Origin: Beroe forskalii
Lineage: Eukaryota > Ctenophora > Nuda > Beroida > Beroidae
Length of the DNA: 64,000 nucleotides
Assembly (NCBI GenBank): GCA_011033025.1
Contig: WFMF01000564.1
Span: forward strand, 1 to 64,000
Direction: 5' to 3'
Part shown: piece after piece, positions 47,811 through 60,602 of the stretch
Layout: each line of letters begins with the position of its first letter
Position numbering within the stretch: the stretch's first letter is position 1
Translations under genes and position numbers: made by a program
The notes under the pieces: generated by a model
Database searches by the model: none
What the model saw: the letters and a program-made list of their open reading frames with translations, nothing else
What the model was told of the DNA's origin: nothing

Positions 47811-47943
47811 TAAACCCGCATAGGTGTGTGTACGCGCCGCGCGCTTCCCTACGGGATACACTGTGTTGCATGGAGAAGCGCCGCGCGAGCCACACATGCA
47901 CAAGGATATTCGTGTTTAGCAAACACACACCTATGCGGGTTTA
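47811..47943. mobile_element. 133-bp CpG-rich MITE
   Basis: Perfect 20-21 bp terminal inverted repeats TAAACCCGCATAGGTGTGTG / CACACACCTATGCGGGTTTA enclose an inner GCGCCGCGCG-rich partial palindrome. Confidence 0.85.
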
Positions 47944-48490
47944 GCCTAGGAAGTCCACCTCGGCCTCGCGCGCGCAACGCAACGTTCCACATTTGGAGCT
48001 GGAGTTGGGACGGTCAGATAAAATTTGTAATTTTGCTCTCTTACAAACCAAAGCCTTCATTGCGCGCGCACGCCGTCATTTCTTACATCGCATCAAAAAA
48101 GCCGTAATTTGGTTGTGCAAACACGTAAGCATTTGATGAGATGAACGTTTTTGCAATCATTTTTGTAAGCATCCATTTTCAATTTTCTAATTGTTGAAAA
48201 ATTGAAATCTAAATTTTAGTTTTCAGCTCTGTATTAATTGTAGTTGATATTTTTTGTGAAATTAGTGCTGAGGTTACATCAAAATATTTTATTTTATTTT
48301 ATTTATTTATTTTGATCTCCAAAAATGATCTCCTTAAATAAGTGTGATGAACGATTTTTTTGACCAATTAAGTTACTTTATGGCAAAATCTTGACACTAC
48401 ATTGCATTAAAATGCTCCAGATTCATGAATGTTTCATTGTTTTAATAATATCCTGATATCAGTTCAACACAAACATATTAATGATCCAAG

Positions 48491-49258
48491 AAATCAATAG
48501 GAAGAATGGAAGAGGTGCAAAGTAAACACTTGTCTGTAGTTATGATTAATTACATTAGTACTTTTTTCATATTTATGTGCATTCCAAAATAATGGGGGAT
48601 GAAGTCACCTAGTTTAGAGCACATTTAGGCCTTGCGTACTAGGCCTTATCCTTTCATGAAGTATTGTAGAAAAGTTCATATTGAGTGCTTTTCTAATTCC
48701 AGTGCTTTTCCATTCACCCAGTAATAAAATCTCTGAGTACATACAAAGACCAAAGAGCAAGTTTCAGTTTAATTCAGGCTGGTGGCCACTGCACTTGACT
48801 GTGCTATACCCTGGTACCAGGGGGTGACTGCTTGGGGGCCTACCTCATAAAAAGCTCTCGCAAATTAAACACCCTGAAAGCTGAGGTAGGTATTCGACTG
48901 AAGAAGCCTGCACACTACTCATCTTGGTGTGACTCATTTGGATCCTGCTGCTCTCTACATTGCATTACCTAAAGGGATCATGTTGGAGTTCAAGTATGGA
49001 GTTGGAGAAAAGTCTTGCAGATTGATGTCTTGAAGAAAGTTTTCTTTTTAATTAAAATATGAGTTTAAGTTTATTCATGAAAGATATTTATACAAATATA
49101 CATGCAACAAATTGTATATTTTTTTGTTTTTTATTATGAATTTTAATAAGATTATTTAAATCAATAGGAAGAATGGAAGAGATGCAAAGTAAACACTTGT
49201 CTGTAGTTATGATAAATTACATTAGCACTTTTCCATATTTATGTGCATTTCAAAATGT
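48491..49258. repeat. Direct repeats flanking a dispersed-repeat insertion
   Basis: AATCAATAGGAAGAATGGAA through ATTTATGTGCATT occurs at 48491-48592 and again at 49160-49258 with a few differences. The sequence between includes the inverted relative of 13209-13425 (48745-48988). It could be a segmental tandem duplication or short LTR-like ends. Confidence 0.7.
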
Positions 49259-49731
49259 TTCATTATATTGTTTTTGTATTTATGGACTGATTTTGTATAA
49301 TGAGCAAGCACATTTTGGGGTTTTTAAAGTTGGTTGAAATTACATTTAAGTATTCAACCTTTTTACATTTTTTTACTTAATTTATTGCATTAGGTTTTTT
49401 GTTATTAACATGCGCAATTGCATTATAGTAGAAAGTAGATAACTGTTTTGGGAATTGTTCATTGGGCTCACAAAAAGGAGCAGGTTATACCGTGGGTATA
49501 GTAAGATTAATTAACTAATTAATTATTGACTATTCATATTGGTAATATATTGAAACTATAACAATATTATCAATAGCTACTACATTTGCCCATAGAAGTA
49601 GCAATTACTTACTGAGATGTCATTTCCCTTTCAGCATGCTGATGGACAGTGTTGATAAATGCACAGATTGTGTGAGGTATTAATCAGGACCATTTCGGTT
49701 TACAGTTTGTATCTCATGATTGATTGAAGTC

Positions 49732-52700
49732 ATGTGGAAACCATGTGCAACAAGAGCATGTTGTCTTCAGAGCATTGCTAAACTGTCGAAGATGGTAAGT
49801 AGGTATTCAATTATCTTTTATTTGAATATCTTTAGAAGATTTTATATTTATTGAGTTGATGACAATGAAGCCATTTCTTGTTTTACTTGCAAAGAAACTT
49901 CATGTTTAATCATAATAATTTGGAAAAACGACAAAGTCACAAACATTGAATTTCATAACACACCATATAGCTAAGTAATGCCATAGGTACAGTTCTGGTA
50001 CTAATAACATACTTCAATAATCAATGTATGCATTATTTTTACAGGGAAATTTTTCAAGACATCTTGCAAATGTGGCCTTACAATCTCATTCTCTTGGAAT
50101 TTCAGAAAAAGTTAATTCCTTCAAGATGCAAGAAATATCCTTAAGCCAAAACCAGAAAGATAAAATGAAGTTCTTGATTGAGCAAAAGATGTTTAATGAT
50201 CATTCTAACCAAAAATTCAAGTTAACTGAAACAGGAATACTCATAGAAGCTTCTGCTATTAAATCTGACCTGCTACATCTTGAAAAGGATGTCAATGATT
50301 TACTTGAATGTGTTAAGATGTACTCCTTTGATATTGATCCAGGAGTTGGTAAAATACTTAAAATGTATTCAAGGAGAAATATTATTGATACTATTACCAA
50401 TGGGAAAAAGGTAGGTATTATATTTGTACTAATACTAACAATTGATGATTCCAATTCCTCATTCAGTGAGTCTTATGGGCTGTGAACTAGGTATTAATGT
50501 TAATATCATAGTTGTTAGCTATGTCGACATCTGTCTAGTTTTGTGTTTTGTTTTTCGAAAGAGCTGTGATCATCTTTTCTATTTCAGGTTCAAATCATCT
50601 ACAATCCTTCATATCATGGTGAATCTAAATCATTTACAGCAATTGGATTTAAGCCTGATGTCATACAATTTGAAGAACAGCTCAATGAAATTATACAGAA
50701 AATACTGGTTAAGAATTATCTAATACCATTGAAAATCACAAACGTGTACAATGAAGAATTACGAGGTTTATTGCAAAAACTGAATCAGTGGCAAAATACA
50801 CATGCTGCCATACAAGAGAGAGAAATTTCTATCTGGACAAGCTGTGAAAACTCTCTGAGTGATGCATCTCAGGAGGTTGGGAAGTTTATTGACTCACAAA
50901 TGGAGAGCAGTGAAGAAAGCATCATCACATCCTATGCCATGGGAGGCTTCATGAGGAAGCTAGAGACACAGGTGTCTTGTTTAATTGATTTATTTGTTTT
51001 ATTGAAATTATTTATCTCCTTCAATTCTTATTCCACCTAGGACCCATTATCATGTGTTAACTGCAAGGAAACATTTCCTATAATTATTCTTATCCAATAA
51101 AACTAACTTATGTCAGAATACTAGTGGCTAAGTGTACTCACCAATGAAATCTGTAGATAGCATTGTTGTGTAGACATGGCATTTTAAACCAGCTAACAGG
51201 AATATAAGCTGACCTCAGGTCTTATATAATGCTTGATACGATTGATTTTTTCTCTATTAACTATTTTCAGATTATACCTTTCTAACAGTCTATTCTTTTA
51301 TTTCAGGGAGCTATGCAATTGCACCCCTATGATGATACCAAAGTAGAAGTGTCCATCGCAGGTTCACAATCCTGTGTTTCTAAATCTCTTGAAGAGGTTT
51401 GTTGGGCAAGTGTCAAAACTTTGGATTTTGCACAGAGTGCTCTGCACGACCATTATTTGCTCACTTGCAATATTTGAGTGAACTCTTTTGGGGTGTGTGA
51501 GGCCCTAACTAAAAAAACAGTCGCCTGCCTCAAGAATAAGCACCATACTTTATAACAATCAATTTTTGGCAATTTTCAACTCCCCTCCCCCTTCTGTATA
51601 AGACCTACATAATACCTAATAACGTATTGTACCTTGAATGAGCATGAATTTTATATTTTCGTCGACATATTTATATAGGTAGTGAATTGTATACTAAGAT
51701 ATTGGGGACTATTGGTTGGTCTCAATTAAGCTTTGAAATTTTGTGGATTGCTTCATCGTAAAAATGTGCAAATCAGATCAGAGAGTTTCTCGACGGTCAC
51801 CAACATGTGGAGGTGTTTTTCTCGCAAGAGCTCTTGGAAAAGATGAGGACCCAAAAGCCCCTGATTTGGTAAGAAAATTTGATAAAAGTGGGGTCAGCCA
51901 GGGATCATTGGTATACTTTCATTCGACCAAAATAAAAGAACAGATAACACAAATTCGTTGTATCTTTATTTATCAAGCATTCTTTGCTATGAAACTGTGA
52001 TTAATTTTTCAGTGGTTTCCCGCTTTGATAACGTCACATATTCACAGGAAGACTCATACTGGATTCAGAGTTCACTTACCTGAGGTAGCGCATGAGCCAG
52101 TGGTGATTTGTGGGCCTTCAGAGAAAATGAACTTCCACCTCCTTGACCTGTACAGTGCTGCTAGGGAATTACTGCCTCAGGAATTCAGTAACATGGAAAA
52201 GAGCTTGTTTTTCAAGTTCAGTTGTCCTGAGCACTATCATCACGCATACACTGAGTTGGAGGAAATTCTCTCTGATGTTAACATAAGTAATAGATACTGC
52301 ACCCTTCTATACCTTACTGTTACATGTGCTAGTAGAATACATATTTCTGACCTTGGTAAGTTGGTACTGGTACAGCTGAGGTAGGGTAGCAATCTCTCCC
52401 TTATATTGATCACCTTTTCATCATTTTAATGTTTCTTTTATATAGGGATCAGACATTACGATTGTAATTTGATCATAATTTGTTTAATCCTATTTAATCC
52501 TGTTTGAAGTTACACAATACACTATACACTATGTATTTATGCACGTTATACACTATGTGTACACTACACAGTGTACACTGTACACCTGATGTAAACATAA
52601 GGCATGTTATAGCACAGTCTGATACTGGCGGGGTTGAAATAAAGTTGACATCAGACAACATCAACGCACTGTATCACGCTAACGAACTAATCTCTACCGT

Positions 52701-55700
52701 GTATGGTGTAAAGAAATACAGCACTGAGTACCCTCATGTTCTGGAAATGGCAACAGTGCTTCAGGAAGCTGGCTTCATTGAATGGCAGGTAACACGATCG
52801 ATTGGCAGGTACTAGATTGCCGTTTTGTTTTCAAATTAGCAATTACGTATCCCATGATTATTGATTAATTGATATTATAGTAACTGAGCTATTGCTGTTT
52901 TTACCCTCAATAACTGAACTCGACAAGCCTTTATAGAAATAAAACCTTAGGTCGGCTGAGAACTTGGGATGCTCAACCCGTCACCTCCAATTTATTTGCA
53001 GGTATCCCTAAGCAAATGTTCTGGAGGAATGCTCTTCAAAGATGTCAGAAAAGACAAGGCAATGGAAGCCATGCAAGTTGTGAAGAATGCGCTGAATGAT
53101 GGACTTCTCTACCACGAATACACAGGCTCCCACATGGTACCAGTTATGTCGACCCGACTGATTGAAGAGTTGCAGGCTATGGCAGAACAGTTGCAGGTGT
53201 CAATTTCCTCTATTGTGCCTATTAGCCTATTGTGTCGTTTGCAAGCTCAGGACTGCTCCTCCCATTTTTCCAGAGCTGAAACCTCTGAGCGCTAAACGTA
53301 TATCATTGTTATTACAGAGATACAGGTTACAACTGGTGGCATAAGTGACATGTCACATGCTTTATGATTTTTAGAGGTGGTCTGTTGGTGAAATGGCATC
53401 GAGTCTACCACGTAATCGATGGATCACGGGTTCGATTCCGTGCCATTCCCACTGTGGCCAGGGTGAGAAAATTATCTCGTACCTAAGCACTTAGCAGCCA
53501 CACAGTTCCTTGAGCCGAGTATGCAGGAAACAGCGCCGAAGGGTTAAATAAGAAACTGCCCTTTGTAGCGAAGTCTTGGGTGATCAAATTATGGATTAAA
53601 TTTCTTTAATCGTCGCTTGGTTAAACATTCCTGATCATTACATTAAATTGGCCGTGGTTAACATGTTTTATCATTGCAGGTGTCAATTGGCAGTTTGGAA
53701 CCGCCGGGTAGCCTTATGAAGAGTGTTGGGTTTGTTAGTAACGATGTCAACTCCCACCGGTTCCGACAGTACCTCACCAACAAGTTGGAGTGTCACGACA
53801 TCTCTCAGCTGAGATTGCCTGCGGAGGAAGGGAAAAGGAGGTGGTGTGTCAAACACCTCAAGACAATGCAAGAAGTGAGTGTACCGTCAGCAGTGCTGGT
53901 TCAAGATAATCACTTAATTAGATAATGACTTATAACTAAATTAGAGCTGAGTAATGAAGCATTCACCATTCAGAGGGCGCTGCTTGACTAGTGTGAACTT
54001 AACTTTGTCTTGGTGCCCAGTGCTCTCCCTAAGCACAACCTGAAAGCTTCATTAAGAAGTTAATTTCATAAAGTTAAATAATTCAATATACTAGTTGAAT
54101 GTGGTGTATAAATTTAAAATTGAATTGAACTCCTGTCCCTGTAGGAATGGGAGGACGCTATGCTACTGGTGGAAGGTGATGTGTACTCAGTTGGGGCGGA
54201 CTCCCCTGCCAAAGTGGCTGGTATTTGTAGGGAGTGGGAGAGTGTTGTGAGTCAACTAGAGACGTCTTCAGTCACAGTAGAGGATGGCAGGGCAGCTCCA
54301 TTCTTGTCAGGGGAAATCAAGAAGATAGCCTCGTCCTATCCAAATGTGAGTTGCAAGTACAAGTTGCAAGTTACAAGTTCCAAATACAAGTACCAGTTAC
54401 GACCGGTACAAGTACGTGTTGCAAGTAACTAAGCTACTAATTAAGTAATAGTATTAAAGCAATAAGCATAAAGGTAACGAGTTCAATAAATTTTGAGTCC
54501 TGTCATTTATGAAATGTTTAGTGTTTACTTCAAGTAGTACTTCTACCATTGATTGTACGAGGATTTGTAATGTTACCAACTTCAGGTGGATGTGAAAGTG
54601 TCAGACGCAAGTAGTGCAATGGTGGTTGAAGTTACAGGACAGCATCACGAGGTGGTGAAAATACTACCAAAATTACAAAAATTTCTCTCAAAAAACACCT
54701 TACGTGATATCGTCTTAACGCCCCCATTGGCTGATCGTATCATTGGAGAAACCAATAGGATCCTGCTAAAGAACTGTGCTGATCAGGTATTTTGCTCTCC
54801 CTATTCTCTGTTGGCTTCCTATCGCCTCGTATCGTTTTGCCCTAACAAACTTCCAAATTACAAATATGCCTCACTCTGCCCCAACTGTGCCCCAAGTACT
54901 TTTGCTATTAGTCTTTCCATTTCCCTTAAGTCCTAAGTATGCCTCAACTACGACCCGACTCTTCCGTATCTATGTATGAATCGACTTTATACCGAGTTCC
55001 CATTGAGTATTTGCTATATCAAATTATCTAACTTTTGCTGCCCATTTTGCCAGGTGAAGTCGAGGATCAGGTCTGTCAGCCCGAATCTTCACATTGAACT
55101 AGAGGGAGATGAGGATAGGATAGAGCGAATAGAGCAACTAATAAGGTCTGCTCGAACAAGACAACTCAACTACACAGCCAGACATTGTGAAGCGCAGTGT
55201 AGCATTGCCTTGCAATGAGGCACATTACCTTCACCTATTACAGCGGGTGCTAGGTCTTAATCTGCCAGACGCTACAGAGTCTGGATCTAAGCCAGAGAAT
55301 GGATTTCATCGCCTCTTCCCTGATGTGAGTTAAGGTTTTTTCTCAGAGCCCAGGAAGTTGTATTTACCAAAAGCAGTTCCCTAATAATTACTTTCATTGT
55401 CCCTGATCGATCATCAAAATTGTTGGCATGAATTAGCCTCGTGGCTTTTAACTGATTACTGATGTGTGGCCCAGTGCCGTTAAAATACAAACATGGATAA
55501 AGGGAGACAATGGTAGTGACAAGTCGGTAATCTGCCGAAGCCCACCTGGGGCACAACCTGGGCACACCTGGGGCACATTTCGGGCGCTTCATCTTGTTAA
55601 AGTATCCATTTTTTCAGATAGAAACATGGACAAAAGGGGGCATTGATAGTGACTATCTCACTTTAAAGTTTATGGGTAACAGACATGCTGTCAAAGATAC

Positions 55701-58700
55701 GATAGAATTGGTGATTGCGGCTACAAAACACGTTCATTGCCGCTACTTTGAATGTTATCCTGAACATATCAGTTGTGTCAAAGATTGGTTGAAACACAGT
55801 AGATGGAATGATAAGCAAGATAAGGTAAGAGATAGAGATCATGTAGATATGCTTACGAGATTAGCAGAAACAAGGCATTCTTGTCAATTTATAGTCCTGA
55901 ATTTTCTACGGAACTGAGACCATTGCGGTCTGGTCTAATTCCCGATAGTTTACGTATTTAAAAGTCGAAGATGCACAGACGCACCCATAACTTGCCACCG
56001 TGTTATAAATCGCTTGTCTTTTTCATCTACCTGAGCGTGATAGCCCCCTATGTACCACATTGTTTCAAGTCCGCGGAGCGCATTTTCCAAATACGTTTGT
56101 TTTGGATTATTTCGCGCATTTTGGCGCGCAATGCTAATTTAATTATTTGACTGCGCGCTTCGTCAAACGCGCACGCATACCGGCGAAAATAAGTGAAATG
56201 TGATGGTAGGATGACGGATGTCCGCAATGAGGGGGGAGTCTGGCCAATGCGGACATAGGGGGAGGGGGTGTTTGGCCAAATGCGGACATCCGCAGTTTAC
56301 GGAAATTTTGGTCGATTTGATGGGTCTTTCACTAGAAAATCGAAAAATTTCGTGCCCCAAATTGATGACTGAAAAGATTTTAATAGGGAAAATTCGGACG
56401 TTTGCGGACAAGCCGACAAGGGGAGGAAGGAGGCTAATAGGAATTTCAGTAGAATGACCGAAATTTTGTGGACGTCCTTTATGGATGGCCCCGTACGTAG
56501 GGATAGGATAGTCGCAGGTGATTGGAGAAAGAAGTGCGGAAACTGGAAAGTGATTGAATAGTAAGTGGTGTCAACGTCACAGACTTGTGCACGTAACGTT
56601 GATTGGGTGACGAGTTGTGTCAACGTCATTTAGTTGGTATGCGGAATGTGCATACGTCGCTGTTCGTCATCGATGACGGAGTAGTGTCAACCATCATATA
56701 TAAGGACGTGTGCTGCCCCTCTCACCATTGGTTCGATTCGTTTTATTAGTGTTCAAGTTGTCTTGCTTAATGTGTTGTTACCGTCGTCAATAAGGTACCG
56801 TTGTAAGTAAGGTACCGTTGTCAATAAGGTACCGTTGTTAGTAAGGTACTGCTGTTAATAAGGTACCGTTGTTAATAAGGTACCGTTGTTAATAAGGTAC
56901 CGTTGTTAAAAATGTACCGTTGTTAATAAGGTACCGTTGTTAATAAGGTACCGTTGTTAATAAGGTACCGTTGTACCGTTCTTAATGTAGTACCGTTGTT
57001 AGCGTTGTACCGAGTCCAAAGTCATGTGATCTATTTTGCGTGGCATATATTTCGCCATGTTTATTGTTTCATTGCAACGACCGTGAAATCCTTACAAATC
57101 GTTTAATTGGCCTCTATCTGGAGCTCTTGTGACAGCATGTCGTCTGGGGTGATGTGCAGTAGCTTGTATTGGGCATAAGGGATGGAAATACAGCACCCGT
57201 ATTAAAACAAATGGACACTGACTCTTTTTTTCTTCAGGCACATCTATCAATTGTTGAAATAGCGAAATCAGAAGATGGCAGGCTCCGTTTTTGTTTAATG
57301 GGAACTGATAAAGTGGCTGTTGGGAGGCTCTACGACAACTTATATTGTCTGACTGACGAGAATGGATCATTCGCCCACAAAATATGCAAAAGCTTCAAGG
57401 ACATTGATTCTAACAACAAGATAGAAAAATTATTTTTCAAATCAGAGCTTGCAGCAAACATGAAAAAGAAGAAAGGAGAGGTTAGTGGGAAAACCCATCC
57501 TAACGGAGACAGCTCGAACTGCAGTTTGCCAGTTTGCTCGTCTTTTGTGTGCGCGATTTGAGTTTGCGCGGCGTACAGTTATCTATATCTATACGCCACG
57601 CACACAAAAGACGCGCGAAGTGCAGTTCGGACTGCGCCTGCAATCACAACTCCACTTCTACGAAAGTTAAGTTGGAGTGTTAAAATCTGAGACTCTGGCT
57701 AAATACTTTTGGAGATTTTGGAATGAACGGTTATCACTCGTTGGAATTAATTCATAATCGGCAAATGTGATAGTAATTCATTAAATTTCTACTCAGAAAG
57801 TGCTGGACTTCTATTTGGACAATAAATCCAAATCCTTATGGATAATGTCTGATCGTGAGGACTTGGTTCACCACTTTGGAGAAAAATTCTCGGAGCTAAC
57901 ATCAAACTTCTCTTACGAAACATTGGTAAATCAGACATCTCAAGCTGCTACCGGGATATCGTTTGTTTTGTCCCGTTTTATCGTTTGTTTTCATAAAGTA
58001 TATCGCTGTAGCTGTGAGTGAGTGAGTGTATTTAGTTAACGTTTTATTTTCAGTTGTTTGAGAGCAAACATATGGTTTCCCGTAAAATGGCAAACGCCAG
58101 ACTTCGGAACTACATGTACAAACGCTGGCCGATGGTCAAATTCAGTTTCAACGTTAACAGTGCTACTATTGATATCTGGGGAAATGCAGCTGAAGTTGCA
58201 GAAGTCAAAGAGTATGTATTGAACTTGAATACCTTAATTTTGAATTAGGAAATAGGTTTTCTTTTGTACCGGGTGCTTCCTAAGCTCCAAACACAAATAA
58301 TAAAAAGTTAATTTTTTCTACTTTTTGTGACATTTGGCTTAAATCTCCCAGGTTCCTCCCCAACTACACAGAGCGAGTAAGAGTGGGATCTCTAGATAGA
58401 TATGTGCAGAGAACTGTATCTCTCTTCGACACAGTGAGTTAAATATAAACGTAATTTGTAGTCAATTATAGCTGAAGCCGAGGTAAACCGACGATTCATC
58501 GGTTCGCCTTTTTTATCGGTTCGACTCCAATGGACCAATGTCCCATCTGGAGTTATTTGGAGGGCTTAAAGGGGTTTCCCACCAGGGGTTAAAGGGAGGG
58601 GTTGAAGTGATCCTTGATAAGAAACTCCCAGGGGTTGTTTTAATGTTTTAGAATGTTTGAAGGAGTGATCTATGTTAACTGTTTTATTGCAGGTTTACAT

Positions 58701-60528
58701 CAGAGCTCTGGGAAAAAGTAAATTTAGCGTTGTCGGCTACACGCCCGACGTTGAAGCCGTTCTCAAGATATCGGACCATGTAAAAAACAACACTTTTCAT
58801 GAAATTACTCTCAATGTGAACTGTGGCAATTTGTAAGTCCGATTCATTTTATTGATGTGAAATTGCTGATATTTTCATCTCATGACTATGTACGCGACAA
58901 CTTGTTTTGATTCAGCCACGGCACTTCTTGGCTGAATCAATCAGCTCGCAGTAAAAATTTTGCGTTATGATCAAACAACAGCGCGCCATGGGTAATCTAT
59001 TCAGTGAAGTATTGTAACTTAATAAATTAACCCTGCCATTCTGATTCGAAAAAGAGTAAAGCATTGTAGTTCCCTATTAACCCTGCAATCCAGTGAAGCA
59101 TTGTAGTTCCACTTCCCTATTAACCCTGCGATCCAGTAAAGCATTGTAGTTCCCTATTAACCCTGCGATTCAGTAAAGCATTGTAGTTCCCTATTAACCC
59201 TGCGATTCAGTAAAGCATTGTAGTTCCCTATTAACTTATTAACCCTGTGATCCGCAGTTCTAAAAGGATCCCCACCCCGATCATGTCACGCATCCTGCCG
59301 TCAGCCCAGTTCAGAGCCATGCTACCCCAGCTAGAATTCTACTTAGTTGGAGAGGACGTCCACTTTACGGGGCCTGCTGAGCAGGTCAAGGAGGCCCACC
59401 AATTCTTTGGGAATTTGGACTACCAAGTGTTTGTTGAGTAGAAATGATGAACTTTAGGCAGGTTCGGTTATCTGGTGAGTAGGAGGACTGAAAGAGTTCT
59501 TGGGTGAGTAGGCGTAGAGCTGTTTGAAAGAATTCTTTGGTGTAAGGAGTGGTTTAGATTCGAACTTTCAAACATTTTCATGAGATGGTACAAACAAGAC
59601 CCAATCTTACAGGGAATTTGGAGCAAGGGTCTATTCGTATGGTGTGCTCCAAACCTTTGAGGCACAACACTCTGCTGACTAAACGCGTATCTTCAACCGG
59701 CTCCCTGGATGTTAGCCCATTTTTAGAGCAAGAGTTGTTTAGAAAGGTTGGTTTATTTCAAATAATATGAAAAAGTATGTAAAAAGCCTATTTAACCAAT
59801 ATGTCAATAAGTGGCACAATACATATACATCGATGACGATTGATGAATGGATTGAATTTGATAAAGACGCGCAATTCACTTTTCATAGAATTTCTGTCGA
59901 AAGTTGCACGTTTTTGATTTTATCGATCCATGTACACATATTAACGTGACTGTTTGTTTGGCAGGTATATCTAATGAAGACGAATGAACCCGGCGTCATG
60001 ACAGCATACGGAACACAAGAACATCTCTCCCAACTGCAGGACTATCTGGATAACGTCCTGCCTAAACAGGATATCACCGTCACAGACCTGCCCATCACAG
60101 AGCCGTTCTGGTTCCTGCTTAGAGACGAAAAGCAGACCCTGTTCAAAGAATTCATCGAGCAGAGGGTGAGCAGACCCTATTCTTAGAATGCATTGGGCAA
60201 AGGATGATCTAACTTCACATTCTATTTTTTAAAGGAATTTTCGCGTAATAATTCGCATAGTTCTTCGAATGTGATGGGTATGAATTCCACACATTGGTGA
60301 TGAAGGTAGGTATGTGAATGGATATTGCACCTTCAGGTTGGCTGGTCGATCACTAAGAAGTACGTTGAGATTGCGGGAGACCAGGGACCAGTGCTGAAGT
60401 TGAGGGATAAATTGCGGGACTATTTGAAGGAGATCCACATCGAGATGCTGCCCATACCAGATCCACAGGAGTGGTATGCGTTCTGGACAAGTGCCAGTCA
60501 TGAAGTGCTTCAAAGGTCTTTCCCTGAG
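49732..60528 (+). CDS. Giant tandem KH-like module protein, 3' end outside window
   Basis: About 22 exons, 49732-49794 (start MWKPCATRACC, Met codon abutting a GTAAGT donor), 50045-50410, 50588-50971, 51307-51396, 51777-51868, 52048-52286, about 52602-52788, 53002-53196, 53680-53874, 54145-54345, 54586-54786, about 55055-55324, 55618-55824, 57238-57480, 57797-57925, 58054-58211, 58352-58433, 58693-58832, about 59247-59441, about 59599-59746, 59965-60165 and 60337-60528, together about 1,400 residues. Many exons are near 195-205 nt and phase 0. A recurring pattern of hydrophobic strand, short G-containing turn, helix (VEVTGQHHEVVKIL, IELEGDEDRIERIE, KFMGNRHAVKDTI, DIWGNAAEVAEVK, EIAGDQGPVLKLRD) fits degenerate KH domains like those in the PARP14 N-terminal region. 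No macro, WWE or PARP domain lies in the window. RNA binding is inferred. An apparent frameshift occurs near 55178. Confidence 0.6.
53375..53620 (+). mobile_element. tRNA-derived SINE
   Basis: A Pol III A box TGGTGAAATGG (53386-53396) and a B box GGTTCGATTCC (53429-53439), 43 bases apart start to start as in a tRNA, with a good T-arm (CACGG/CCGTG). The acceptor stem does not pair well, so this is not a working tRNA. A unique body and AATTATGGATTAAATTT-type tail follow. It sits in an intron of the KH gene. Confidence 0.7.
55488..55520 (+). repeat. Decayed partial exon duplicate in KH gene intron
   Basis: AACATGGATAAAGGGAGAC-AATGGTAGTGAC closely resembles the start of the exon at 55618 (AACATGGACAAAAGGGGGC-ATTGATAGTGAC). 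It is a short relic about 130 bp upstream of the functional exon. Confidence 0.5.
56560..57010 (+). repeat. Inverted copy of the 31.6 kb minisatellite element
   Basis: A flank with TGTCAACGTCATTTAGTTGG, GTGCATACGTCGCTGTTCGTC and GATGACGGAGTAGTGTCAA is followed by about thirteen copies of AATAAGGTACCGTTGTT (56785-57010), the reverse complement of the unit at 31664-31945. It lies in a KH-gene intron. Confidence 0.85.
57511..57637. mobile_element. MITE with imperfect 45-bp inverted ends
   Basis: The left arm (CGAACTGCAGTTT ... CGTCTTTTGTGTGCGCG) and right arm (CGCACACAAAAGACGCGCGA ... GTGCAGTTCG) pair around a short TATCTATA centre. It starts about 30 bp after an exon donor in the KH gene. Confidence 0.8.
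58907..58940. repeat. Perfect 12-bp hairpin in intron
   Basis: TTGATTCAGCCA and TGGCTGAATCAA are separated by ten bases. Likely a small MITE core; no other signal. Confidence 0.8.
59058..59245 (+). repeat. 36-bp intronic minisatellite
   Basis: Five imperfect units of AAGCATTGTAGTTCCCTATT plus AACCCTGCGATTCAGT end directly at the acceptor of the next KH-gene exon (59247). Confidence 0.9.
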
Positions 60529-60602
60529 GTGATGTCGCACTCTTAGTGCTACTGCTAGAAGTAGAACAGCAGAGGGCCAAGGGAAGGATCTCATTTCGTT
60601 AA

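Larger units (their letters stand above)
46560..49731. other. Intergenic region between divergent EXOC2 and the KH-repeat gene
   Basis: This should contain both promoters. Repeats fill much of it: loosely mirrored GGGACATTTGAGACA blocks at about 46905-46980 and 47225-47300, a MITE at 47811-47943, a 100-bp direct repeat at 48491-48592 and 49160-49258, and the dispersed repeat at 48745-48988 between them. No supported exon was seen. Confidence 0.5.

Noticed and set aside
53379-53450. Possible functional tRNA gene
   Set aside because: A and B boxes and the T-arm are good but the acceptor stem does not pair, and the sequence continues into a longer body; a SINE fits better.
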